A DNA stretch of 23,512 nt from a virus, in IMG/VR virus record IMGVR_UViG_3300048126_000088, positions 1-23,512 of that record; one strand, given 5' to 3'. Shown piece after piece: positions 13,334-21,245 of this stretch. The notes below the pieces were generated by a model. That model searched no databases, was not told the DNA's origin, and worked only from the letters and a program-made list of their open reading frames with translations. A program made the position numbers and the translations under genes. The stretch's first letter is position 1. Every line of letters starts with the position of its first letter.

Positions 13334-13861
13334 TTACTTATCATATGTAACCACGCTATAGGTTTTGATTTGTTGACCACGGAGTTTTTCCGTGCCTCCT
13401 AGAAACTCTAGGTCGATGACACACCCATAAGATATTCTAGAGACATCGAATGACTGTAACAACTCTGTGATAGCAAGTGCGGTCCCACCTGTCGCACTCA
13501 CATCATCAATGATACACACTTGACTGTTCTTATTAAGTGGCGCAGTTGTTTTGATTTCAAGTGTTCGTGACGCATACTCGCATTTGTATTCACGAGACTT
13601 CACGGGTGGGGGTAACTTGTTAGGTTTGCGCACAATGTGTAGTGGTATTCCAAGGTAAAGTGCAATAGGCGCTCCCCACAAGAACCCACGCGCATCTGGT
13701 GCGACGATGTCCGTATAACCCTTGTCTTCCATATAGTTTACAAGGGTACGAACACTCTGTTGGAACGCCTGCGGGTTCTGTAGGAGACTGGTTACGTCTA
13801 CGAAGTTGATCCCTTCTTCAGGCCAATCTGGAACCGACTGTATAACTTGTTTTAAATTCAT
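13334..13861 (-). CDS. apt: Adenine phosphoribosyltransferase
   Basis: This 175-aa protein has the usual length and pattern of APT, which makes AMP from adenine and PRPP. It opens with VPDWPEEGINFVDVTSLLQNP (10-30), has APDARGFLWGAPIA (54-67) and VRKPNKLPPP (77-86), and carries the PRPP-binding loop VCIIDDVSATGGTA (115-128). The ATG at 13861 is chosen because the longer frame to 13957 runs through the zinc-ribbon gene and because the family starts here. It is co-transcribed with nrdA and nrdB and sits one base before the nucleosidase gene, so it fits a purine salvage role during infection. Confidence 0.92.
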   Translation of the reverse strand: MNLKQVIQSVPDWPEEGINFVDVTSLLQNPQAFQQSVRTLVNYMEDKGYTDIVAPDARGFLWGAPIALYLGIPLHIVRKPNKLPPPVKSREYKCEYASRTLEIKTTAPLNKNSQVCIIDDVSATGGTALAITELLQSFDVSRISYGCVIDLEFLGGTEKLRGQQIKTYSVVTYDK

Positions 13862-13868
13862 ATCACTA

Positions 13869-14012
13869 TTAATCCGATTCTTCCGCCTCAGCATCTGCAC
13901 CACACATGGGACAATAACACGGAACTTCGTCTTCGTACAGACTTGCGTACTGTACACGAATAACCGTGGTCATATCACATATCGGACATTCAATTGTGTA
14001 CTCATGTTCCAT
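13869..14012 (-). CDS. Zinc-ribbon protein, 47 aa
   Basis: The ATG at 14012 overlaps the nrdB stop by one base (TGATG), and the TAA lies 7 bases before apt. The product starts MEHEYTIECPICDMTTVIRV. It has two knuckles, CPIC (9-12) and CPMCG (34-38... Cys34 and Cys37 with an extra Cys32), about 21 residues apart, a clear zinc-ribbon spacing, and ends with an acidic tail. Small zinc ribbons in T4-like phages often bind nucleic acid or RNA polymerase, but a target is not evident here. The tight overlap with nrdB suggests translation from the same message. Confidence 0.78.
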   Translation of the reverse strand: MEHEYTIECPICDMTTVIRVQYASLYEDEVPCYCPMCGADAEAEESD

Positions 14013-14989
14013 CATGCAACCTCAGTTTCCAATTCCTCCCAACCGAAGTCGTCGCCGTCCATTCCAGCAACTGAGTATTCGGTAACACGTTTCTCAAAGA
14101 AGTTGTCGTGTGATGCACCGTTTAGTACCCAGTCTAACCACGGTAGAGGATTGTCTTTTTGATTAAATTTAGGCTTCAGTCCCAACTGAAGCAATCGTCT
14201 ATCTGCAATGTGTCTAATGTAGTCGCGGACTTCTTGTTTGGTTAGTCCCTGTACATCATTACCATCAAACGCAAGGTCAATAAATTTGTCTTCTAATTTG
14301 ACAGCGTTTCGCGACATCTTATATATCTTGGATTTAAGTTCATCGTTAACTGCGCGGGGGTGTTCCTCGCAGAACGTGCGGAACAACTTTGCGTTACCTT
14401 GTACGTGGATAGTCTCATCACGGATGGACCATTCTACGATAGTTGCCATACCCTTCATCTTACCGAATCTCTGGAAGTTAAGTAACATGACAAACGACGC
14501 GAATACCGACATACCTTCGTTGAACACTGACTGTGCCAACGCAAGTGCAAGACCCATATGCGATTGGGTATTTCCCTCTTTCATGAAATCGATCTTGTCC
14601 GCCATTTCTTTATAATCAAGAAACTTGTGGAAGTCTTCGTCTGGTAGACCAAGGGTATCATTCAGTAAGGCATACGCACGTTGGTGCACTGCCTCTCGTG
14701 CCGCAAATGATGATAGCATGTTGCGGACTTCGTTGTTTTTAAATTTTGGAATCAGTAGTTCGTGGTAGTTCTCTCCTACCTGAACGTCTGACTGCGTGAA
14801 GAGTCGTAGGACGTGTGTGATGAACTCTTTCTCTGCGGCGGACAGTTTGGTCTTCCAATCCTGTACGTCTTCTGATAGTTCTGCTTCGTCCTCAATCCAG
14901 TGGATTTCTTCATGTTTCTTTGCTAAATCGACCGCCCACGGATAGTGGAACGGTTTATATGTTTCTGAAAATTTTAGTAAAGATGACAT
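14012..14989 (-). CDS. nrdB: Ribonucleotide reductase class Ia, beta subunit
   Basis: The 325-aa protein provides the diiron-tyrosyl radical for reduction of ribonucleotides. The metal and radical residues are in place: Asp68, Glu99 and His102 in AREAVHQRAY, radical Tyr106, then Glu158, Glu192 and His195 in IRDETIH. It follows nrdA by 32 bases and partners with it. The acidic, aromatic C-terminal tail (DDFGWEELETEVA) would dock to the alpha subunit. Phage copies supply dNTPs for replication. There is no intron or insertion. The start at 14989 has TAGGAC upstream. Confidence 0.96.
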   Translation of the reverse strand: MSSLLKFSETYKPFHYPWAVDLAKKHEEIHWIEDEAELSEDVQDWKTKLSAAEKEFITHVLRLFTQSDVQVGENYHELLIPKFKNNEVRNMLSSFAAREAVHQRAYALLNDTLGLPDEDFHKFLDYKEMADKIDFMKEGNTQSHMGLALALAQSVFNEGMSVFASFVMLLNFQRFGKMKGMATIVEWSIRDETIHVQGNAKLFRTFCEEHPRAVNDELKSKIYKMSRNAVKLEDKFIDLAFDGNDVQGLTKQEVRDYIRHIADRRLLQLGLKPKFNQKDNPLPWLDWVLNGASHDNFFEKRVTEYSVAGMDGDDFGWEELETEVA

Positions 14990-15021
14990 ATAAGTCCTAT
15001 TAATGTTATTGTTAAATTATA

Positions 15022-17013
15022 TTAACCTTCACAGGCACGACATTCATCGCCTGATTCGGTCTCGTTGTAATCACTTTCCAAGTGACTCATTAGGTCTTCA
15101 TATCCACCCACATATCGACCTTCGATGTAAATCTGTGGGACAGTTTTGACCTTTCGCCCAGTTACTTCTGCAGCGGTTTTACCGATCTCTTCCAAATCGA
15201 TATAGTCAAACGGCATACCGCGCAGTGACAACTCTTCTGTCGCCAACTTACACCACGGACAGTTACTCTTGCCGTAGATGATGGTGCGGTTATCGTCTTC
15301 GAGTGCTACCCGTTCGACTTTGTCCGAAACCGTCTCTGCCCTTGACTTGGCTTCGGTACGTAGATAATAAAGACCTTTTAGTCCTTGTCTCCACGCGTTG
15401 AAGTGCACCTTGTTGACATATCTTTTCGGCGCACCGGATGGGAAGAACAAATTAACCGACTGACCCTGACAGATATATTTTTGTCGATCAGCGGCATGTG
15501 TTATTACCCAATTCTGGTCTAGTTCCTGAGCGGTCTTATATACCGCCTTCTCTCCTTCGTTAAGGAATGGTAGGTGTTGCACCGACCCTTTTTTAGTAAT
15601 GATACTAGACCATGTAGATTCGTTGTTATGACCCTTATCCTCTAGGAGTTTCTCTAGGTGCGCATTCTTCACAAGGAAGGATCCCGCACGTGTACGATGC
15701 GTGTACGCACATGCCTTGAGGGGTTCAATAGATGGGGATGTTGATAGTATTACGCCCGATGATGCATTAGGCGCAATCGCTAAAAGGTGTGAGTTTCTTC
15801 TTCCGGTATGTTCACCGTCGATATATTCACCGCGTTCTTTTGCCAGTAGTTTTGTTTCAGCGATAGCGTCGTCTGAGATGTGTTGGAACACCACCTCATT
15901 GATCTCTCTAGCCTTGTCAGATTCCCAAGCAACAGAGTGTTTTTGTAGGAGTGAGTGGAATCCCATCGCTCCCAATCCAATACTTCTTTCTCTCTCTGCC
16001 GAATAACGAGCGCGGGAAATACTATCGGGCGCGTGATCGATGAAATATTGGAGAACGTTATCCAACATACGAACAATATCACGCACGATATTAGTGTCTT
16101 TCCATTCATCATAGTACTCTAAGTTTAAAGAAGACAAACAACAGACGGCAGTGCGGTCTTCGCTTGTCGGTAAGTGAATTTCATTACATAAGTTCGAACC
16201 ATGAATGCGTAGTCCCTTCTCCTTGAGAGCCATCGGTAGACCACGATTCGCAGTGTCGATAAAATTCAGGTAAGGTTCACCTGTACGGAAACGAATCTCA
16301 AGAATGCGTTCCCATAGTTTTCGGGCATTGACTGTGTCCTTGACCGCACCATCCTTCGGATCACGTAGATCGAAGTCAGTGTTGTTGATGACTGCCGCCA
16401 TGAACTCATCGGAGATGTTGATCGCATTGTGGATGTTCAACGCTTTACGTTGTACGTCTCCCGTAGGAATTCGAATGTTTATGAACTCAATAATGTCTGG
16501 GTGTGACACATCCAGATAAGCCGCGTAAGACCCTTTACGCGTCTTCCCCTGACGGTATGCAATCATGTCCGCATCGACCGTATGCATAAAAGGAATAGGG
16601 CCAGGCGCTATGTCTGAGACCGTCCGAACATTACCCCAGTGTCCTCCGACACCACCACCCATGACAGACAACCATCTTAGTTCGGATGAGTGTTCAATCA
16701 ATCCTTCGAGTGTGTCTGGAACATAGGTAAGAAAACATGAGATAGGCAGACCTTTGCCTTTGGTCTCACCGTTTTTTGGAGCATTAGATAGTACAGGAGA
16801 TGCGAACATGAACCACTTTTTACTCACATACTCGTACAACCTTTCTGCTAGTTTTTCGTCTAACTCACCTTGAAAGACCGCCCATGCATTTGATGCTCTC
16901 ATGTAAGCGTCTTGTGGAGAGGTCTCATCTTCCATCATATAGAAGTCTTTCAACATACCCACAGCATAATCTTTCAACAGACGATCACGATCATATTTAA
17001 CATCTATTGTCAT
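15022..17013 (-). CDS. nrdA: Ribonucleotide reductase alpha subunit with a built-in glutaredoxin domain
   Basis: This 663-aa protein holds the class Ia catalytic subunit in residues 1 to about 560. The active-site cysteines are present: Cys93 in LPISCFL, NLCNE at 274-278 with Cys276 and Glu278, and Cys291 in AVCCLSSLN; Tyr549-Tyr550 are the radical-path pair. The N-terminal ATP cone is missing, so dATP inhibition through that site is not expected. Residues 576-646 form a glutaredoxin domain with CPWC (585-588), TVP (624-626) and GGYED (636-640). After it comes ECRACEG, the CxxC tail that normally ends NrdA. The reductant is therefore placed between core and tail. It is the first gene after a strong promoter at 17050-17078. 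Confidence 0.96.
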   Translation of the reverse strand: MTIDVKYDRDRLLKDYAVGMLKDFYMMEDETSPQDAYMRASNAWAVFQGELDEKLAERLYEYVSKKWFMFASPVLSNAPKNGETKGKGLPISCFLTYVPDTLEGLIEHSSELRWLSVMGGGVGGHWGNVRTVSDIAPGPIPFMHTVDADMIAYRQGKTRKGSYAAYLDVSHPDIIEFINIRIPTGDVQRKALNIHNAINISDEFMAAVINNTDFDLRDPKDGAVKDTVNARKLWERILEIRFRTGEPYLNFIDTANRGLPMALKEKGLRIHGSNLCNEIHLPTSEDRTAVCCLSSLNLEYYDEWKDTNIVRDIVRMLDNVLQYFIDHAPDSISRARYSAERERSIGLGAMGFHSLLQKHSVAWESDKAREINEVVFQHISDDAIAETKLLAKERGEYIDGEHTGRRNSHLLAIAPNASSGVILSTSPSIEPLKACAYTHRTRAGSFLVKNAHLEKLLEDKGHNNESTWSSIITKKGSVQHLPFLNEGEKAVYKTAQELDQNWVITHAADRQKYICQGQSVNLFFPSGAPKRYVNKVHFNAWRQGLKGLYYLRTEAKSRAETVSDKVERVALEDDNRTIIYGKSNCPWCKLATEELSLRGMPFDYIDLEEIGKTAAEVTGRKVKTVPQIYIEGRYVGGYEDLMSHLESDYNETESGDECRACEG

Positions 17014-17049
17014 TTTTATCCCATATTAATATTTTTTGCTAGATTTGTC

Positions 17050-17078
17050 ATTATAACAAAATCGAAGTGGTCTGTCAA
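17050..17078 (-). promoter_or_regulatory. Sigma70-type early promoter of the nrdA operon
   Basis: TTGACA (17073-17078) and TATAAT (17050-17055) are 17 bases apart, both perfect consensus boxes. The -35 box abuts the stop codon of the upstream gene. It should drive nrdA through to the GIY-YIG-like gene, with no terminator seen between. Confidence 0.9.
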
Positions 17079-17414
17079 CTACTTACTATAGTCGTAGAAC
17101 GGTTCATCTTGTTGAAAAGAGTAGTTCTCAATCACCATCTGTTTTCCGGTATCCCAGAACTTGCGACAGCATTTTGCCATGTATTCTTCCTGTTCTTCAA
17201 CGTCAAGAAGTCCCTCCCACATGAGATGATTCTCAAATGAGTTTTCGAAATTCTTTACTAGGAATCTGTTTGGTGGGATGTCATCGCCCGTGTATCCGCA
17301 CATGGATACAAAGATTAGAGTATTTGCATCTAAAGATCGAAGTGTTTCATCGGGGTTGTCGTCGGGGTTTTCAAGGATGACGACTTTATAGTCACCATAA
17401 TCTTCACACTTCAT
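17079..17414 (-). CDS. Acidic phage protein, 111 aa, unknown function
   Basis: The ATG at 17414 (MKCEDYGDYKVVILENPDDN) has an AGGA site 9 bases upstream and is preferred to a TTG nine bases earlier. The protein reads as strands and helices with ANTLIFVSMCGYTGDDIPPN, EEYMAKCCRKFWDTG and an acidic aromatic end. It has four Cys, but no standard metal motif. It has its own sigma70-type promoter at 17445-17473 and so is likely an early gene. I do not recognise the family. Confidence 0.72.
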   Translation of the reverse strand: MKCEDYGDYKVVILENPDDNPDETLRSLDANTLIFVSMCGYTGDDIPPNRFLVKNFENSFENHLMWEGLLDVEEQEEYMAKCCRKFWDTGKQMVIENYSFQQDEPFYDYSK

Positions 17415-17444
17415 TTGATACAATTCCTAAAATTAACGAGTAGA

Positions 17445-17473
17445 ATTATATATCAAAATTGGTTCGGTGACAA
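17445..17473 (-). promoter_or_regulatory. Sigma70-type early promoter
   Basis: TTGTCA (17468-17473, five of six matches) and TATAAT (17445-17450) are 17 bases apart on the minus strand. It lies in the gap between the 197-aa gene and the 111-aa gene and marks the change from late to early genes. Confidence 0.75.
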
Positions 17474-17485
17474 GGATTATTTTGA

Positions 17486-18079
17486 TTATTTTTTAGGAAC
17501 GAATCGACGGGCAATCTGGACAGGAGTTTTCTTCTTACGGCGACGGACAATCACAGTATCTGTGTCGTCTCCGGTACCCGCAACACCAGATGTTGTGGTC
17601 ATCTCCATCTGAATTTCTTTGGCAGAGAAGTAGAAGGTCGTACCACTTCTAGATCTTTCTGGTTGGATGTTGTATCCAGTGATGTATCGTTTGATCAGTC
17701 GCGCATAGAGTTTCTCACGACTTTGCAACTTGTTGGTGTTGTTCCTGTCATCCTTTGCGGCAGACAGGTTGAAGTAAACGGGTTTTTCTTTCTTGATAAA
17801 TTCTCTGAGAAGTTTTATAACAGTTGCGAAAATGCGCATAGCGTCACCTTCTCCAGTTAACGCCTGACTTCCATTGCGAACGAATGAGATCTCCCAGTCC
17901 GTCTCATCATAGTCATCAATGTGTTCGTCACCTTCAAAGTAGACACTGACCTTATCACCACTGTCGGTGGTAAAGTCGGATCGGTATTCGGTCTTCCCTG
18001 TTTTATTCAGGGTAGCCTTATACGGATTGTTCATCGACTCCAAGATGAAGTCGAGTTGTAGATCCTCTAGGGTTCTCAC
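17486..18079 (-). CDS. Conserved T4-like phage protein, 197 aa, unknown function
   Basis: The gene starts at a GTG that overlaps the previous stop as GTGA. The N-terminal two thirds, with NPYKATLNKTGKTEYRSDFT, GDKVSVYFEGDEH and DWEISFVRNG, reads as a beta-rich domain, followed by a helix TVIKLLREFIKKEKP and YARLIKRYITGY. The C-terminal tail (GTGDDTDTVIVRRRKKKTPVQ) is disordered and basic. The domain layout is like late hypothetical proteins of marine T4-like phages. It lies in the block of co-oriented genes downstream of the late promoter at 21334, so a virion link is possible. Confidence 0.72.
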   Translation of the reverse strand: MRTLEDLQLDFILESMNNPYKATLNKTGKTEYRSDFTTDSGDKVSVYFEGDEHIDDYDETDWEISFVRNGSQALTGEGDAMRIFATVIKLLREFIKKEKPVYFNLSAAKDDRNNTNKLQSREKLYARLIKRYITGYNIQPERSRSGTTFYFSAKEIQMEMTTTSGVAGTGDDTDTVIVRRRKKKTPVQIARRFVPKK

Positions 18080-18672
18080 TTGTGGACCTCGTTTGCGGAG
18101 AACAGAACTCTGCGTCCTGTCTTAATATGAACACCTTCGTAAATGGCGATACCCAAGATGTCATCAATGTGGTTGTGATCAGTCACTCGGATCTGATCGT
18201 CCTTACGGACTATATCTTCTGCTTTATCGGTGAGTGTGTCGTTTTGCATACGATACACACCTGGGCCTAGGTTACCATTCTCTACGAGATACCACTTGGA
18301 CTGAGACTCCAATAGGAAGTCCATTATGTCGATGCCCGTCTCTGTGTGGATCTTCTCGACCTGTTTGTTAGACAATTCTCCGTGTTCTTTAATGAGTGCA
18401 AGAGCGGCACCATAACGTGCAACAACAGATTGACCGCCTGGCGCTTTAGCCATGATCTTCTTCAGATTATAAACCAGACGGTGGAATGCCGTGTAATGAT
18501 CACGATAGTTCTCACGATCATCTATTTTGTCAGTATTAAAATCCTTCCTTTTTTTACCTTCTTTATCGATGATCCCTGCTTTAAACGCAGGTGTTTCCTC
18601 GAACGGAGTAACGAGTAATTTTAAGAAACGAATTGTGTATACCAAATCAGCGGCAGATTTTAGGATTCCCAT
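18076..18672 (-). CDS. Conserved T4-like phage protein, 198 aa, unknown function
   Basis: An AGAGGTG site precedes the ATG at 18672, which overlaps the previous gene by 13 bases. The sequence begins MGILKSAADLVYTIRFLKLL and continues with TPFEETPAFKAGIIDKEGKK and FHRLVYNLKKIMAKAPGGQS. It is mixed helical with a C-terminal beta part (VYRMQNDTLTDKAEDIVRKD). The N-terminal half looks like a family I have met in cyanophage-type T4-like genomes, always without function. Its place between two other such genes suggests a conserved late gene block. Confidence 0.75.
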   Translation of the reverse strand: MGILKSAADLVYTIRFLKLLVTPFEETPAFKAGIIDKEGKKRKDFNTDKIDDRENYRDHYTAFHRLVYNLKKIMAKAPGGQSVVARYGAALALIKEHGELSNKQVEKIHTETGIDIMDFLLESQSKWYLVENGNLGPGVYRMQNDTLTDKAEDIVRKDDQIRVTDHNHIDDILGIAIYEGVHIKTGRRVLFSANEVHK

Positions 18673-19028
18673 CGGACACCTCTTAACTTTTCTACTACGT
18701 ATTTATCCATTTCAATTCCCGTAAGATCAGTATTGTGTATGGCTCGAAGAAAAATAAGGAAAGGTTTTAAGGCAGACCACTGTTCAAGTGGTATTTTGTG
18801 TGCAAGAATTTCAACTCCGGCCTCGTGACCGAACACATTAAAGATCACAATGAGGTGATTTAAGATGAGACGTTCTGCAAGATCGTTGTTCTGGTAGTAT
18901 CGATTGACCAGTCTCTTGACGTATTTAAAACGTTTTATATCATCAAAGAACTCATCTCCATCAATACATGAAGGATTGTAATAATTCTTTGCAGCGTATA
19001 TTACGATGTTCTTGCTATTTAACTTCAT
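18660..19028 (-). CDS. Conserved T4-like phage protein, 122 aa, helical
   Basis: The start at 19028 overlaps the glycosyltransferase stop by 14 bases. The protein has YAAKNYYNPSCIDGDEFFDD, KRFKYVKRLVNRYYQNNDL and AERLILNHLIVIFNVFGHEA in sequence, a pattern that recurs in marine T4-like phages, and is probably all helical. Its function is unknown. It is co-transcribed with the 198-aa and 197-aa proteins that also belong to this recurring gene group. Confidence 0.75.
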   Translation of the reverse strand: MKLNSKNIVIYAAKNYYNPSCIDGDEFFDDIKRFKYVKRLVNRYYQNNDLAERLILNHLIVIFNVFGHEAGVEILAHKIPLEQWSALKPFLIFLRAIHNTDLTGIEMDKYVVEKLRGVRWES

Positions 19029-19965
19029 AGTATGGTGGTATCAACTCTGGTAGTTGGTATTTTTCGGGGTACATGTCCGGTTTGATCTTATTTAGTTGTT
19101 CTAGTAACAACTCTCTCCAATCATAATCGACCTCATCGTTGCGTGTTGTACTCTGCATATCTTGCATGTAGAGGTATGTGTATCTAGGTCTCTCGTTATG
19201 TACTCGCATGTCCAACTCACCGTCGAATGCCAGTTTCTTCAGTTTGTAGTATTGGACCTGATCCTCACCCACGACAATCGCGGGATCGTAGTCCATCATC
19301 TCTGCCGCCTTGCGCGAGAAGAATACCATTCGGTTCAGAGAGTTTCCTCTGTCGTTGTATCGGTGACACCAGTCCGTCAGTTCCTCTGCGCAGACCGCCC
19401 AATAGTGACGTTTGTCAGCATCAATATGTGGATGGTGTCTCTCGTAGTATCTGATCTTACTCTCCACCCCATTGTTACTACCCGGCTTCTTCGCGGACTC
19501 ATATCTCCACTTGGGGACATATTTCTTGGGGAAGTAGATGAAGTCTTCGGAACGAGAGTCCGGTCTCGCATTTAGAATCTTCAACAGACCCTCATCCCAT
19601 CGGGAGAAAGATATCTGGTTGTAGAGACAGATCACGTCGGGTGCGTCTGTATCGACGACTGCGCGGTAGAAGTTCTTTCCATAAGGCGTAATGAGATCAT
19701 CACCGTCCACGTGGACCATGTAATCGTGTTTGCTCTCTAGGAATATTTTGAGGACTGCGTTCTTACCCGTTGCGGGTGTGCCGTCGGAGTCGGTGGCGAA
19801 CCACTCGATCTTGTTCCTTTCGCAGTATCCTATCACCTCATACTCGTATTCAGAGTCTTGGGTGTTAATAACGACCGTGGTTTGGTCTTTAGATAGGGTG
19901 TCGAATTGACGAATAAGCGTATCGATATCACTACTAGTCAATACGTAGAATCTCAGACTTGACAT
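19015..19965 (-). CDS. GT-A fold glycosyltransferase (GT2-like)
   Basis: The 316-aa protein has the GT2 layout in its N-terminal half: a first strand (LRFYVLTSSDIDTLIRQFD), a middle strand VVINTQ, EVIGYCERNKIEWFATDS, and MVHVDGDDLITPYG with the DxD-type metal site at 87-90. The second half contains ELTDWCHRYNDRG and VVGEDQVQYYKL, where the Glu-Asp could be the catalytic base region. It would transfer a sugar from a nucleotide donor. Its position in a virion and structural gene block hints at glycosylation of a virion part, but the acceptor is unknown. Confidence 0.8.
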   Translation of the reverse strand: MSSLRFYVLTSSDIDTLIRQFDTLSKDQTTVVINTQDSEYEYEVIGYCERNKIEWFATDSDGTPATGKNAVLKIFLESKHDYMVHVDGDDLITPYGKNFYRAVVDTDAPDVICLYNQISFSRWDEGLLKILNARPDSRSEDFIYFPKKYVPKWRYESAKKPGSNNGVESKIRYYERHHPHIDADKRHYWAVCAEELTDWCHRYNDRGNSLNRMVFFSRKAAEMMDYDPAIVVGEDQVQYYKLKKLAFDGELDMRVHNERPRYTYLYMQDMQSTTRNDEVDYDWRELLLEQLNKIKPDMYPEKYQLPELIPPYYEVK

Positions 19966-20171
19966 TAAGCGCTTCGTTTCTGGTAAATCTTCTCAGCGAG
20001 TTCGTCTTTTGTTAGGCGTTTAAGGGAACACTCCCTGTCAACGCCTTCCTTAATTGCTATCTCAATGAGTCGATCTTTCCTCATTTTGTGTATGGGAAGT
20101 TTTTCAACACAGGTTTCGTGGGTCTTTCTCAGACCCACTAACTTAATGAGTAACTCCCATAGCGAGTTCAT
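19965..20171 (-). CDS. Small basic protein with a SAP/Rho-N-like helix pair, 68 aa
   Basis: The second half (MRKDRLIEIAIKEGVDRECS then LKRLTKDELAEKIYQK) has two helices around a turn in the manner of SAP or Rho N-terminal domains, which bind nucleic acid. The N-terminus MNSLWELLIKLVGLRKT is amphipathic. The stop overlaps the next ATG as TAATG. Cys21 and Cys48 are present but no metal site is apparent. The fold guess is weak because the segment is short. It sits between an internal-protein-like gene and a glycosyltransferase. Confidence 0.65.
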   Translation of the reverse strand: MNSLWELLIKLVGLRKTHETCVEKLPIHKMRKDRLIEIAIKEGVDRECSLKRLTKDELAEKIYQKRSA

Positions 20172-20177
20172 AATACA

Positions 20178-20918
20178 CTACTTAGGCTCTGAAGCCTTCT
20201 TGGTAGATTTACCCGCTTTAGACACAGTTTCATGACTATCGTCTTCCATATCTTCAATCTTCTTATCAGACTTACCTTTGTGAATTTCTTGAGCACGTTT
20301 GGTGTCTGGAGTAGTAGAATCTTCTGGGGTCTCTCCCTTCGCAGCCTTTTGTGTCGCTTCGATCAATGCAGACCAGAACTCTTCAAACGCTTCCTTGGTC
20401 TCGATCTTAGAGATCTCTGCCTTCTTGTCAGCGGTCTTTGGGTTCTTTTTCAACTTGCTGTCACCACCTTCTGGTTCTGGCTTTTCTTCTTCCTCATCGT
20501 CATCACTCTCTGGTGCTGGTTCTTCGGACTCTTCTTCGCCGTCGTCTTTCTTAGGTGGAACTGGGGACTTCTTCTTCTTTGGTTCTTCTTCAGACTCTTC
20601 TTCGTCCTTCTCAACCTCTTCCTTCGCTGGTTTCTTACCACCATCGATTGCATCGTCAGTTGCCTTACGACGCTTGTGTAGGTATTCGTCAGAAGAATCT
20701 ACATCGCCATCATTGTCGATGTCCTTGTCCTTACGATCAGCGAACTTTTTATCATTTGCCTTATCGTCTACTGGATCAAGTTTCTTCTCGTGGACGCCTT
20801 TACCATCGCAATGGTCGCATCCTTCGCCCTTGCACTTAGGACATTCAGTCTCTTCTTTTTGCTTACGCTCGGAGACCATTCCCAAATACGCCTCCATAAT
20901 TTTAGTGATATCTGACAT
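20178..20918 (-). CDS. Acidic, low-complexity prohead-core-type protein with zinc knuckle and EF-hand-like loop
   Basis: This 246-aa protein begins MSDITKIMEAYLG, with Ile7-Met8-Glu9 matching the T4 prohead protease rule (I/L-x-E). Then come CPKC and CDHC (26-37), a DnaJ-like zinc knuckle, and DIDNDGDVDSSD (66-77), a 12-residue EF-hand-like calcium loop. Residues 95 to 160 are Glu/Lys/Pro/Ser-rich and disordered. A helix near 172-195 (AFEEFWSALIEATQKAAK) is the only folded-looking part after that. Such charged proteins are typical of phage prohead cores or packaged internal proteins. The plus-strand frames over this gene are shadows caused by the repeats. Confidence 0.75.
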   Translation of the reverse strand: MSDITKIMEAYLGMVSERKQKEETECPKCKGEGCDHCDGKGVHEKKLDPVDDKANDKKFADRKDKDIDNDGDVDSSDEYLHKRRKATDDAIDGGKKPAKEEVEKDEEESEEEPKKKKSPVPPKKDDGEEESEEPAPESDDDEEEEKPEPEGGDSKLKKNPKTADKKAEISKIETKEAFEEFWSALIEATQKAAKGETPEDSTTPDTKRAQEIHKGKSDKKIEDMEDDSHETVSKAGKSTKKASEPK

Positions 20919-20933
20919 AATAGTCTCCGTTAA

Positions 20934-21245
20934 TTAGGCGTCAAAAAATATTTTGACGATCACACCGGCAAAGACTGTTGCGGTTAGAGTAATGATATAC
21001 TGCATCACCTTCACGGTCTTACCTTGTTCGTTTACACTATCTTCGATGTCGTCCATTCTCTGAGAGAAACGGTTCATACGTTCGAAGTGTTGTGCGTTTC
21101 CTTTCTCTATATTGATCAACTTCTCCTCTGCACGAGCTAAGTTAATCATTGCATCGGAAAGTTTGTCGATTTTATCCTCAATTCTAGCGAGGCGTTGTTC
21201 TTCACGTTGCACATGCTCATACAAGTCTTTGGAGTTATCGCTCAT
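20934..21245 (-). CDS. XhlA-like coiled-coil protein with C-terminal membrane anchor, 103 aa
   Basis: Residues 8 to about 75 form a heptad coiled coil (RIEDKIDKLSDAMINLARAE and RFSQRMDDIEDSVNEQ), and residues 80-101 (VMQYIITLTATVFAGVIVKI) form a single membrane anchor. This is the layout of the haemolysin XhlA family, which takes part in phage-driven lysis of some bacteria. It may therefore be a holin-like or lysis accessory protein; another membrane role is possible. It is the first gene after the late promoter at 21334-21341, with a leader of about 80 bases and only a weak ribosome site. Confidence 0.75.
   Translation of the reverse strand: MSDNSKDLYEHVQREEQRLARIEDKIDKLSDAMINLARAEEKLINIEKGNAQHFERMNRFSQRMDDIEDSVNEQGKTVKVMQYIITLTATVFAGVIVKIFFDA

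Noticed and set aside
12384-17013. GIY-YIG nuclease as a homing endonuclease of an nrd intron
   Set aside because: nrdA and nrdB are uninterrupted and the protein is a separate operon member with flanking genes intact.
20232-20937. Long plus-strand open frames (149 and 212 codons)
   Set aside because: They are antisense images of the Glu/Lys/Ser-rich low-complexity gene; their products are repeats of Phe/Leu or Ser.
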